Shown: one piece after another, positions 6,750-12,583 of the stretch
Layout: each line of letters starts with the position of its first letter
How positions within the stretch are numbered: position 1 is the first letter of the stretch
From: an uncultured Clostridia bacterium
GTDB lineage: Bacteria; Bacillota; Clostridia; Christensenellales; Borkfalkiaceae
NCBI GenBank assembly: GCA_947589335.1
Contig: CANPZH010000009.1
Span: 1 to 19,415 of the forward strand
Direction: 5' to 3'
DNA: 19,415 nt
Position numbers and translations under genes: made by a program
The notes under the pieces: generated by a model
What the model was told of the DNA's origin: nothing
What the model saw: the letters and a program-made list of their open reading frames with translations, nothing else
Database searches by the model: none

Positions 6750-6778
6750 TTGACACCCGCCCCGATTGGTGATATAAT
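6750..6778 (+). promoter_or_regulatory. Perfect-consensus sigma-A promoter
   Basis: TTGACA (6750-6755), 17-base spacer and TATAAT (6773-6778): an exact match to the vegetative consensus in both boxes and spacing. It drives the membrane protein starting at 6810, with a leader of about 25 bases. Confidence 0.88.
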
Positions 6779-6809
6779 AATGAAACCGACCGAAAAGGGG
6801 GATACGGCT

Positions 6810-7832
6810 ATGGACCATGCGACAGAAGCGGACCGACAAGAGAAAAAGAGCGGGGCTCCCCGCCGCGCCCGCAGGGCGCCGGCGCTCTTTTACGCCGCCT
6901 TCTGCGCCCTCTTTTCCTCCGTCGCCGTGCTCGGGCTCTTCTTCGGCTTTTTCATCGGACATGCCCCTCTCGGCGTCATTCTCGCGGGCGGCGAGCCCAT
7001 TCTCGAGGGATCCCTCCTCGGCGTCATGGTGGAGGTCCTGCGCGGGAGCATCTCCGCGCCCCCGGCGGGCGGCGGCCTTGCGGGAGGACTTTCGCTCGCG
7101 CTGTATCTCTCCGTCTTCTTGCTGATGATCTCCGTGGCAGCCTCTCTGGCGCTCACCGTCCTTTCCTTCCTCCGCCCCTCCTCGGCGCGGAAACTCTGCC
7201 TCGTCAACGGGTCTCTCGTGACCCTCGCCTACGGGCTGGCGTCCCTTTTGAGCCTGCTCTGCGGCGCCCTCTCCGCCGAGATGTTCGGCTGGCAGATGCT
7301 CGACCTCCCCACGGCGCTCACTGCGGCGCTCTCGCTCCTCTTCCTCTTCGCCTATGCCGTTTTTCTGCGGCGGGGACGGGGAGCCCTCGGATGCGTGATC
7401 TGCCTTCTGACGCTGACGGGGATCTTCACCTTCGTCTATCCGGAGACGGCGCTCCTCGGTCATCTCTCCGCCGCCTTTTCGCGGGAGAGCGAACTTCATG
7501 CCGCCGTCCGCGCCTTCTGCATTCTGACCTTTGCGGCGTTTGCCGCCAACCTTGTGCTGTCCGTGCTGCGCCTGGGCGCAAAGGGCTCCTTCCTGCCCGA
7601 CGCGATCCGCTTCGCCCTCTGGCTGTTTGCGGCGTTCGGACTGCTCATCGCCGAGCTCGCGGCGGGGACGTCCGTTGCGGACTTCTTCATGGAACAGCCC
7701 CTTCCCGCCATTCTCCTCATCGTCTCCCCGCTCGCGGGGCTGATGATGTCGGCATTCGGCGCCTCCCTCTCGGCGGAGCGGAAAAGACCGCGCGCGGAGG
7801 AGCCCGGCCCCGCCGTCCGTCCCGCCGGATAA
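6810..7832 (+). CDS. Polytopic membrane protein of unknown function
   Basis: A 340-residue protein with about eight predicted membrane helices (roughly residues 27-49, 96-121, 130-155, 168-186, 192-210, 232-254, 263-282 and 297-319). The N-terminal 25 residues and the C-terminal tail (SAERKRPRAEEPGP) are charged and probably cytoplasmic, the former strongly basic (RRARRAP). No transporter or enzyme motif is recognised. ATG 6810 is chosen because it follows AAGGGGG at a suitable distance; the in-frame ATG at 6780 is one base from the -10 box and could not be used from this promoter. A perfect-consensus promoter implies steady, strong transcription, which is unusual for an uncharacterised membrane protein. 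The gene is isolated, with divergent and convergent neighbours. Confidence 0.75.
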   Translation: MDHATEADRQEKKSGAPRRARRAPALFYAAFCALFSSVAVLGLFFGFFIGHAPLGVILAGGEPILEGSLLGVMVEVLRGSISAPPAGGGLAGGLSLALYLSVFLLMISVAASLALTVLSFLRPSSARKLCLVNGSLVTLAYGLASLLSLLCGALSAEMFGWQMLDLPTALTAALSLLFLFAYAVFLRRGRGALGCVICLLTLTGIFTFVYPETALLGHLSAAFSRESELHAAVRAFCILTFAAFAANLVLSVLRLGAKGSFLPDAIRFALWLFAAFGLLIAELAAGTSVADFFMEQPLPAILLIVSPLAGLMMSAFGASLSAERKRPRAEEPGPAVRPAG

Positions 7833-7855
7833 TGCGGAATGTTCCGATAACGTTC

Positions 7856-7885
7856 GCCGCCCGCCGGGATCCCCCGGCGGGCGGC
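7856..7885. terminator. GC-rich bidirectional hairpin between convergent genes
   Basis: Thirteen-base perfect arms GCCGCCCGCCGGG (7856-7868) and CCCGGCGGGCGGC (7873-7885) with a four-base loop lie between the membrane protein gene and the sigma-factor operon, whose coding regions end 60 bases apart. T tracts are poor on both sides. Confidence 0.65.
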
Positions 7886-7892
7886 GCTCTCT

Positions 7893-8255
7893 TTACCGCT
7901 CGATCCTCAGAAAGACTCTGATGCCCTCGCTCTCGCTGTAGTCCCGCCGCTCGCAGTAGGCGTCCACGAGGAAGAGCCCCCTTCCGCTCTCCGCGAGCGT
8001 ATCGGCGCAGACGCTCTTCTCGGGCGGACGGTATTCGTTCGTGCTCTTCACGCAGATGCGGATCTCTCCGCCCTCCCGCATGACGGTCAGAAACGCCCGC
8101 CCGCCGCCGTGCTGGAGCACGTTGGAGAGCAGCTCGTTGGCAACGAGCCGCGTCTGAAAGACCGTCTCCTCGGGAAGCCGTTCCCGTGTGAAGACGTCGC
8201 ACACCTGATATAGCGCGCTCCTGAGCGCGTCAAAGTCGCCGATCTCGAAGTACAT
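7893..8255 (-). CDS. HATPase_c_2-type ATP-binding protein (RsbW-like), last gene of the sigma-B operon
   Basis: A 120-residue GHKL-type ATPase domain related to the anti-sigma kinases RsbW and SpoIIAB. The N box is intact: VANELLSNVLQHGG with Glu41 and Asn45. The C-terminal glycine box GRGLFLV (91-97) is also present. The G1 motif normally written DxGxG, however, reads KSTNEYRPP here, so the Asp that contacts the adenine ring is not where expected. Its ATG lies one base after the sigB stop (TGAgATG), indicating translational coupling. It could be the active kinase/anti-sigma factor of the module, or a second regulator. Assignment to the family is confident; the exact partner is inference. Confidence 0.8.
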   Translation of the reverse strand: MYFEIGDFDALRSALYQVCDVFTRERLPEETVFQTRLVANELLSNVLQHGGGRAFLTVMREGGEIRICVKSTNEYRPPEKSVCADTLAESGRGLFLVDAYCERRDYSESEGIRVFLRIER

Positions 8256-8256
8256 C

Positions 8257-8979
8257 TCAGTCTGCCATGCTCTTTCGCAGGTTCTCTCTCAGTTTTTCCA
8301 ATATCTTGCGTTCCATGCGGGAGACGTACATCTGCGAAACGCCGAGCTGTTTTGCCGTCTCCGCCTGGGAAAACTCCTTGCCGAAGCGGAAGGAGACGAT
8401 CTCCCTCTCCCGCTCGTCGAGGCACTTCATCGCCGACTGCACCGCGTCCTTCCGCTCGATGCGTTCGAAGGCGTCGTCGGGGTCGGGAATGAGGTCGTAT
8501 GCGCTCCCCGCGCCGTCCTCGGACGGACGGTCGAGCGAGACAACGCCCTGCGGCTCCATCGCGGCGACGACCTCTTCCTCCGAGATCTTCAGCTCCGCCG
8601 CAAGCTCCTTGGGCGTGGGGCTCCTCCCCGTCTCCGTGAGGAACTTGTCCGCCGCCTGTTTGACGGTATGGCGAAGCTCCGCGACCCTCCTCGGCAGATG
8701 GATGAGGCGGGAACGGTCGCGGAAATAGTTCTTGATCTCCCCCGCGATCGTCGGCGTGATGAAGGTGGAGAACTTCACCCCGAGCGTCTCGTCGAAGCGG
8801 TCCACCCCCTTCAGGAGGGCGAGCGAGGCGACCTGGTAGAGATCGTCGTATTCGACCCCCCGCCCGACGAACTTCTTCGCGAGCATCGAGGCGATATAGA
8901 GATACTTCCCGACGATCTCGTTCCTGAGCGCGAGGTCGTGGGTCGCTCTGTATTGTGCAAAGAGTTCTCTCTCTTCCAT
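8257..8979 (-). CDS. sigB: RNA polymerase sigma factor, SigB/SigF/SigG group (SigB-like)
   Basis: A 240-residue sigma-70 family factor. Region 2 includes IVGKYLYIASMLAKKFVGRG, DDLYQVASLALLKGVDRFD and FSTFITPTIAGEIKNYFRD; region 3 has LPRRVAELRHTVKQA; region 4 includes EREIVSFRFGKEFSQAETA followed by the helix-turn-helix LGVSQMYVSRMERKILEKLR. The FATPTIIGEIKRFLRD/PRR pattern and gene order rsbV-rsbW-sigB place it with SigB-type stress factors rather than forespore SigF, though that distinction is by eye. The gene starts at ATG 8979-8977 inside a TAATG overlap with the upstream RsbW-like gene, so the regulator and the factor are made in coupled amounts. It should direct polymerase to GTTTAA/GGGTAT-type promoters; one such candidate lies upstream of rsbV. 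Confidence 0.9.
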   Translation of the reverse strand: MEERELFAQYRATHDLALRNEIVGKYLYIASMLAKKFVGRGVEYDDLYQVASLALLKGVDRFDETLGVKFSTFITPTIAGEIKNYFRDRSRLIHLPRRVAELRHTVKQAADKFLTETGRSPTPKELAAELKISEEEVVAAMEPQGVVSLDRPSEDGAGSAYDLIPDPDDAFERIERKDAVQSAMKCLDEREREIVSFRFGKEFSQAETAKQLGVSQMYVSRMERKILEKLRENLRKSMAD

Positions 8980-9332
8980 TAAAGTCCGAACCCGAACGAA
9001 ATGCGGGTCAAGCTCCCCTCTCTCGTCATTTCAAGATCGCTGACGAGCGCGCGCAGAAGGGCGACGGAGATCTCCTCCTCCATCTCTTCCCCGTCCTGTC
9101 CGTTTCCTTCGCCCGAGATGAGAACGCTCAGCGCCGTCCCCTTGGAAAATTCGATCGTGGCCGTCTTGCAGCCGCCGTGCAGGAGCAGGAGCAGGCTCTC
9201 CGTCACGCAGACCTTGCAGTCTTCGGCGGATTCGAGGTCGAACCCGACGAGCGAACACACTCCGCCCGTGACCAGCCGCACCGTCGTCATGATGTCCCGC
9301 GAGAGCGGAAATTCCAACGTCATGAGCTTCAT
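8979..9332 (-). CDS. Degenerate RsbW-like anti-sigma protein
   Basis: A 117-residue protein at the position normally occupied by rsbW, between rsbV and sigB. The fold pattern is that of a GHKL ATPase: an N-terminal strand EFPLSRDIMTTVRL, a helix with GGVCSLVG, and the stretch DCKVCVTESLLLLLHGG where the N box should be. Glu45 is kept, but the Mg2+-binding Asn four residues later is Leu49. SGEGNG (73-78) could be a relic of the DxGxG loop, and the second glycine box before the last helix is absent; an acidic GEEMEEEIS segment stands there. It probably binds a partner without kinase activity. Its ATG follows the rsbV stop by one base. Identification rests on operon position and fold pattern, so moderate confidence. 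Confidence 0.68.
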   Translation of the reverse strand: MKLMTLEFPLSRDIMTTVRLVTGGVCSLVGFDLESAEDCKVCVTESLLLLLHGGCKTATIEFSKGTALSVLISGEGNGQDGEEMEEEISVALLRALVSDLEMTREGSLTRISFGFGL

Positions 9333-9333
9333 A

Positions 9334-9639
9334 TCAGTCGATCTCCATGATGGTATCCAGCGCGCAGATGACGAACAGCTTTTTGAGGCGGGGCTGCAGT
9401 CCGGTCAGCTTCATCGCGTGTCCGTCGCTGCGGACATGTTTCAAGATCTTGACGAAGGTGCCGAGGGTCGTCGAGTCGATGAACGTCAGCTCTCCGCAGG
9501 AAAAGACGACGTCGCGCGGGTCCGCCGCATATGCGCCGAGGACCGTCTCATAGAATTCGTCCGCGTTCTTGGAGTCGATCTCCCCCGAAAGGGTGACCGA
9601 AAGTTCCGCATCCGTTTTGAAAACAGTGACTTCTTTCAT
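9334..9639 (-). CDS. rsbV: Anti-anti-sigma factor (STAS domain, RsbV/SpoIIAA-like)
   Basis: A 101-residue single STAS domain. The characteristic segment ELTFIDSTTLGTFVKILKH carries Ser56, at the same residue number as the phosphorylated serine of Bacillus subtilis RsbV, next to Asp55. In partner switching the unphosphorylated form sequesters the anti-sigma factor and frees the sigma factor; phosphorylation by the kinase reverses this. No RsbU/SpoIIE-type phosphatase is encoded in this window. ATG 9639-9637 is chosen because it follows an AGGAGA...AGG ribosome region; longer readings extend into the phosphatase gene. First gene of the rsbV-rsbW-like-sigB-ATPase set, linked by single-base gaps. 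Confidence 0.9.
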   Translation of the reverse strand: MKEVTVFKTDAELSVTLSGEIDSKNADEFYETVLGAYAADPRDVVFSCGELTFIDSTTLGTFVKILKHVRSDGHAMKLTGLQPRLKKLFVICALDTIMEID

Positions 9640-9659
9640 CCTTTTTTCTCCTGTTCCTT

Positions 9660-10466
9660 TTATATACCACCCGAAGGAAGACTTGAAACAAGTTCGTTGA
9701 CCGTCCCGAGCACGAGATCGGGCCGGTCGGGGAAGCTGTGCATTGTCTCCCGCGTCGTCTCGCCCGAGAGCACGAGCACACTCATCATGCCGTTGTTGTT
9801 GGCAAAGCGGATATCCGTGTGCATGCGGTCTCCGACCATACACATCCGCCCGCGGTCCGTCCCCGTGCGCTTGGCGACGCCCTCGCCCATCGGCGTAAAG
9901 GGCTTCCCGATGATCCTGTCGGGCTTCCTCCCCGAGGAACAGCAAAACATCGCGAGGAAGGAGCCGACGTCGGGCATGGGGTGTCCGGCGGTCGGACAGA
10001 CGTCGTCGGGATGGGTCGCGAGAAATGCCGCCCCGTCCTTCAGAAAGGAATCGAATTTACGGATCTTTTCGAAGGTGAGCTCCACGTCGTAGGCGAGCAC
10101 GCAAACGTCGGGGGCGTCTTCCGTGAGCAAGATCCCCTCCTCTTCGAACTCTCTCCGAAGCGCCGCCGTCCCCGCGAGATAGACCCGCTTCCCGGGATAG
10201 CGCTCTTTGAGATAGGAGACCGTCGCCATGCCCGACGTATAGATCAGATCCCCCTCGGAGAAAAACCCGATCCTGCAGAGTTTTTCACGGTATTCCCGCT
10301 CCGTCCTGGAGGAATTGTTCGTCAAAAAGACGACCCGTTTCCCCATCTTTCTCAAGGCTTCGAGGGTGGCGATCGCACTGCCGATCGGCGTCTCGTCCAA
10401 ATAGAGCGTGCCGTCGAGATCGAACAGAAATACTTCAGTTTTTCCGAGCAATTCCTCTTTCGTCAT
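9660..10466 (-). CDS. HAD-IIA family phosphatase (NagD/PGP-like)
   Basis: A 268-residue HAD-superfamily hydrolase. Motif I is FDLDGTLYLD with nucleophile Asp16 and acid/base Asp18; motif II is FLTNNSSR (47-54); motif III Lys188 lies in IIGKPFTPM; motif IV is VGDRMHTDIRFANN (211-224). The C2-type cap between motifs II and III (about 60-180) contains LATHPDD. This architecture is that of the NagD/AraL/phosphoglycolate phosphatase group, acting on small phosphorylated metabolites such as sugar phosphates or glycerol phosphates. ATG 10466 lies 32 bases inside the end of the upstream gene, a strong coupling that suggests the two products serve one pathway. Substrate cannot be read from sequence. 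Confidence 0.88.
   Translation of the reverse strand: MTKEELLGKTEVFLFDLDGTLYLDETPIGSAIATLEALRKMGKRVVFLTNNSSRTEREYREKLCRIGFFSEGDLIYTSGMATVSYLKERYPGKRVYLAGTAALRREFEEEGILLTEDAPDVCVLAYDVELTFEKIRKFDSFLKDGAAFLATHPDDVCPTAGHPMPDVGSFLAMFCCSSGRKPDRIIGKPFTPMGEGVAKRTGTDRGRMCMVGDRMHTDIRFANNNGMMSVLVLSGETTRETMHSFPDRPDLVLGTVNELVSSLPSGGI
9664..9689 (-). promoter_or_regulatory. Candidate sigma-B-type promoter of the rsbV-sigB operon
   Basis: On the minus strand GTTTCA (9684-9689), 14-base spacer and TGGTAT (9664-9669) resemble the SigB consensus GTTTAA-N12-15-GGGTAT with one mismatch in each box. It overlaps the last codons of the preceding phosphatase gene and lies 25 bases before rsbV. A sigma-A reading with TATATA is also possible. 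Confidence 0.45.
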
Positions 10467-11511
10467 CGTCCCATTCCATCAGACCGAAATCGCGGATGAT
10501 CGCGGTCAGTCCCTTCGGCGCATGTTCGGGCAGCTGCCGCAGCATGCAGAGATCTCCCTTGAGGGGCAGATCCTCCGCCCATGCGGACAGTTTGGCATGC
10601 AGCTGCTTCCGCTCCGCGCAGATTTCCGCCGTCTCCCGTGCAAAGGGCGCACGGATGCGCTCGAGCGTCATCGCCCGCAAGACGTATTCCTCCGCCGTCG
10701 GCACGCCCGCGGGGGGAACTCCCGCTGCCGCCGCCCGCGCGCGGTAATCGGGGGTGTAATATCTCCGCGGCTTTCCCCTTTCAAAAAATGCCGCATAGAG
10801 CGCGGAGAGGCGGAGGTATGCGCCCCACTCGGGCACGCGCTCTCCCCTCTCTTCGAGCAGTTTTGAAAGCACGACGCCCTCTCCCTGCAGGGCGCCCTCC
10901 CGCTCCGAACGTCTGAGCTCGGCATTCAGGCGGACGATCTCCTCCGCCGTCTCCTCCGCGGGCAGCACGGCCTCCGCCGCCGCACAGGGAGACCCGAACG
11001 CGCTCAGCGCCCGCGCCTCGACCGACGCCAGCCGCGCGAGCAGGATCCGCCCGTATGCGCGCGCGAGCGGCATCCGCTCCGTATCGAAAAACGCCTGCCC
11101 GTCCCGCAGGGGGACCCTCATCGGCGTTCCGCCCAAACGGACCTCGGCATGCGTCTCATAGACGCCGTCCAGCGAGCCGTCCGTGGGAAAGAGGACGCAG
11201 CCGATCCCCCGCACTTCCGCGAAATAACGCGCCGCGCGGACCGTCTCCGCCCCGCCTGCCGCAAAGACCGTGGAAATGCCGTCCGGCATGGCGAACAGGG
11301 GCAGACAGTCGCCGTCGAAGACCAGAGAGACCGTCCGCGGAGACAGGGCGGTCTCCGCAAAGGCGGAACAGCTCTGCCCGTCCGAAAGGAGGAGCGCTTT
11401 CCCCGCGACGGACCCGATGAGCTCCGCGGTCTTCTCATTTGCGCGCACGAACATCCCTTCGTACTTCCCCTCCGGGGTCGTCTTTGGTACGGAAGTTCCG
11501 GCGAGCGCCAT
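10435..11511 (-). CDS. Divergent glycerol-1-phosphate dehydrogenase/Fe-ADH-like protein, probably catalytically altered
   Basis: A 358-residue protein that I assign tentatively to the sn-glycerol-1-phosphate dehydrogenase/DHQ-synthase-like superfamily. Residues 35-70 (ALLLSDGQSC, then SLVFDGDCLPLFAMPDG) form a first nucleotide-fold strand pair; AAGGAETVRAARYFAEVRG (84-102) sits where the GGG/GGS dinucleotide loop and helix occur; CVLFPTDGSLDG matches the family PT...SMDG signature. The downstream helix, where the family has a GLGDLLAK-type metal-binding Asp, reads AYGRILLARLASVEARAL, and I see no His-ligand motif in the C-terminal half. The C-terminus GLTAIIRDFGLMEW fits the end of that family. 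It may be a pseudoenzyme or bind another substrate. ATG 11511 has GGAG upstream; 12 bases separate it from the exporter gene. Tentative. Confidence 0.5.
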   Translation of the reverse strand: MALAGTSVPKTTPEGKYEGMFVRANEKTAELIGSVAGKALLLSDGQSCSAFAETALSPRTVSLVFDGDCLPLFAMPDGISTVFAAGGAETVRAARYFAEVRGIGCVLFPTDGSLDGVYETHAEVRLGGTPMRVPLRDGQAFFDTERMPLARAYGRILLARLASVEARALSAFGSPCAAAEAVLPAEETAEEIVRLNAELRRSEREGALQGEGVVLSKLLEERGERVPEWGAYLRLSALYAAFFERGKPRRYYTPDYRARAAAAGVPPAGVPTAEEYVLRAMTLERIRAPFARETAEICAERKQLHAKLSAWAEDLPLKGDLCMLRQLPEHAPKGLTAIIRDFGLMEWDDDERGIARKN

Positions 11512-11523
11512 ATGTTTACTCCG

Positions 11524-12417
11524 TTATATGGAAATTTCGATCAGCATGGACAGATACCCGAACGCGACCCCCAATGCAAAGGTGAACATGAGGACCGCGA
11601 GATTGCGCTTCCACGCCTTGACGTTGCGGAAGAGCACGAAGACGCCGAATCCGGCGTTGGTGATGAGACCGCCGAGGAGGCTCCCGAAGGTGATCCCGCC
11701 CACGGCGTAGACCTCCGCGATCACGACGCTCGAGGCACAGTTCGGGATGAGCCCCACAAGCGCCGTCACAAGAGGCTGATAGGCGAGCCCCGCGCCCTGC
11801 AAAAAGCCGATGACCTTGTCCTCGCCCAGTCCCCAAAACAGCGCGCCGAAGACGAAGTTGAAGGCAAAGACGACCGCCGCGACCTCGAGCGCGTGCAGAA
11901 AAGGCGAAAAGAGATAGAGCGTCCACTTGCTCCCGTGCTTGTGCTCGCAGACGGAGGGCTCCTCCTCGTCATGATCGTGCCCGGAGGGCTCCTCCGGCGG
12001 CGGTACGGGGGCGATTTTCCGCCTTGCGATGAGATCGGTCAGATACCCCACGCCCGCGCCGATGAGGAGCTTGCAGCCGACAAGCGCGAGGACCGTGTAC
12101 ACCTTGCTGAGAATGGGAAGCCCCGAGAGGATGAGCACGATGAGCGCCTCGTCGCTCGTTGCGATGAACACGGCGATGAGCGTTCCGAGCGTGAGATACT
12201 TTTTCTCGTAGAGCTTGGACGCCATGACGGAAAATCCGCACATGGGGACGACCCCCGCCGCCGCGCCGAGAAAGGGCGCCGCCCTCCCCGAGAGCGCGCG
12301 CATGGGGTGCCCCATCGCCGTCTCGTGCTCCAAAAATTCGATGAGGATATACAGAAGGAGCAAAAACGGAAAGAGCTTGAGCGCATCAAGAAAGGCGTCG
12401 AGCAATACGTCCCACAT
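11524..12417 (-). CDS. Putative heavy-metal exporter / manganese transporter-like membrane protein (ArsP_2 family)
   Basis: A 297-residue membrane protein resembling the putative 10TM heavy-metal exporters (PF11449, also annotated putative manganese transporter). It is built as two similar halves: GVVPMCGFSVMASKLYEKKYLTLGTLIAV (54-82) and GLIPNCASSVVIAEVYAVGGITFGSLLGG (222-250) both carry a Pro-x-Cys pair followed by a helix. They are separated by a soluble loop rich in potential metal ligands (GHDHDEEEPSVCEHKHG, 146-162). The loop and paired Cys suggest that a divalent cation or metalloid is handled; the ion is not determined. ATG 12417-12415 is preceded by GGGAGG, and a strong promoter lies 31 bases upstream. 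No metal riboswitch can be fitted into the short leader. It is first in an unbroken same-strand run reaching down to the sigma-B genes. Confidence 0.75.
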   Translation of the reverse strand: MWDVLLDAFLDALKLFPFLLLLYILIEFLEHETAMGHPMRALSGRAAPFLGAAAGVVPMCGFSVMASKLYEKKYLTLGTLIAVFIATSDEALIVLILSGLPILSKVYTVLALVGCKLLIGAGVGYLTDLIARRKIAPVPPPEEPSGHDHDEEEPSVCEHKHGSKWTLYLFSPFLHALEVAAVVFAFNFVFGALFWGLGEDKVIGFLQGAGLAYQPLVTALVGLIPNCASSVVIAEVYAVGGITFGSLLGGLITNAGFGVFVLFRNVKAWKRNLAVLMFTFALGVAFGYLSMLIEISI

Positions 12418-12447
12418 CGTTTTTCCTCCCTGTCGGATATCCCGTCT

Positions 12448-12476
12448 ATCTTATCGCTTTTTGCCCGTTTTGTCAA
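12448..12476 (-). promoter_or_regulatory. Promoter of the metal exporter-like gene
   Basis: Perfect TTGACA (12471-12476), 17-base spacer and TAAGAT (12448-12453) on the minus strand; predicted leader about 25 bases with a GGGAGG ribosome site. No terminator is seen between this promoter and 7893, so it may feed seven genes. Confidence 0.8.
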
Positions 12477-12540
12477 CCTTTTCGCCGCGCTTTCCGGAAA
12501 GCCCGCGCCCGCAGATCCTTCCCCTCTTTGCGGCATAAAG

Positions 12541-12567
12541 GAAAGAGCACCGAAACGGTGCTCTTTC
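12541..12567 (-). terminator. Terminator of the sugar ABC ATPase gene
   Basis: Perfect 12-bp arms GAAAGAGCACCG (12541-12552) and CGGTGCTCTTTC (12556-12567) with a three-base loop, 17 bases after the stop codon; the minus-strand tail continues CTTTCCTTTA. Confidence 0.85.
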
Positions 12568-12583
12568 GTAAGGAAATCCGTTG

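Noticed and set aside
6780..6782. Upstream ATG as start of the membrane protein
   Set aside because: It lies one base after the -10 box and so is not within the transcript from that promoter; ATG 6810 has AAGGGGG upstream.
8257..8979. Calling the sigma factor SigF (spoIIAC)
   Set aside because: Region 2-3 pattern (FITPTIAGEIKNYFRD, LPRR) and the presence of a second ATPase gene after it fit SigB-type stress factors better; a phylogeny would settle it.
12418..12447. Metal riboswitch ahead of the exporter-like gene
   Set aside because: The predicted leader is only about 25 bases, far too short for a yybP-ykoY or similar element.
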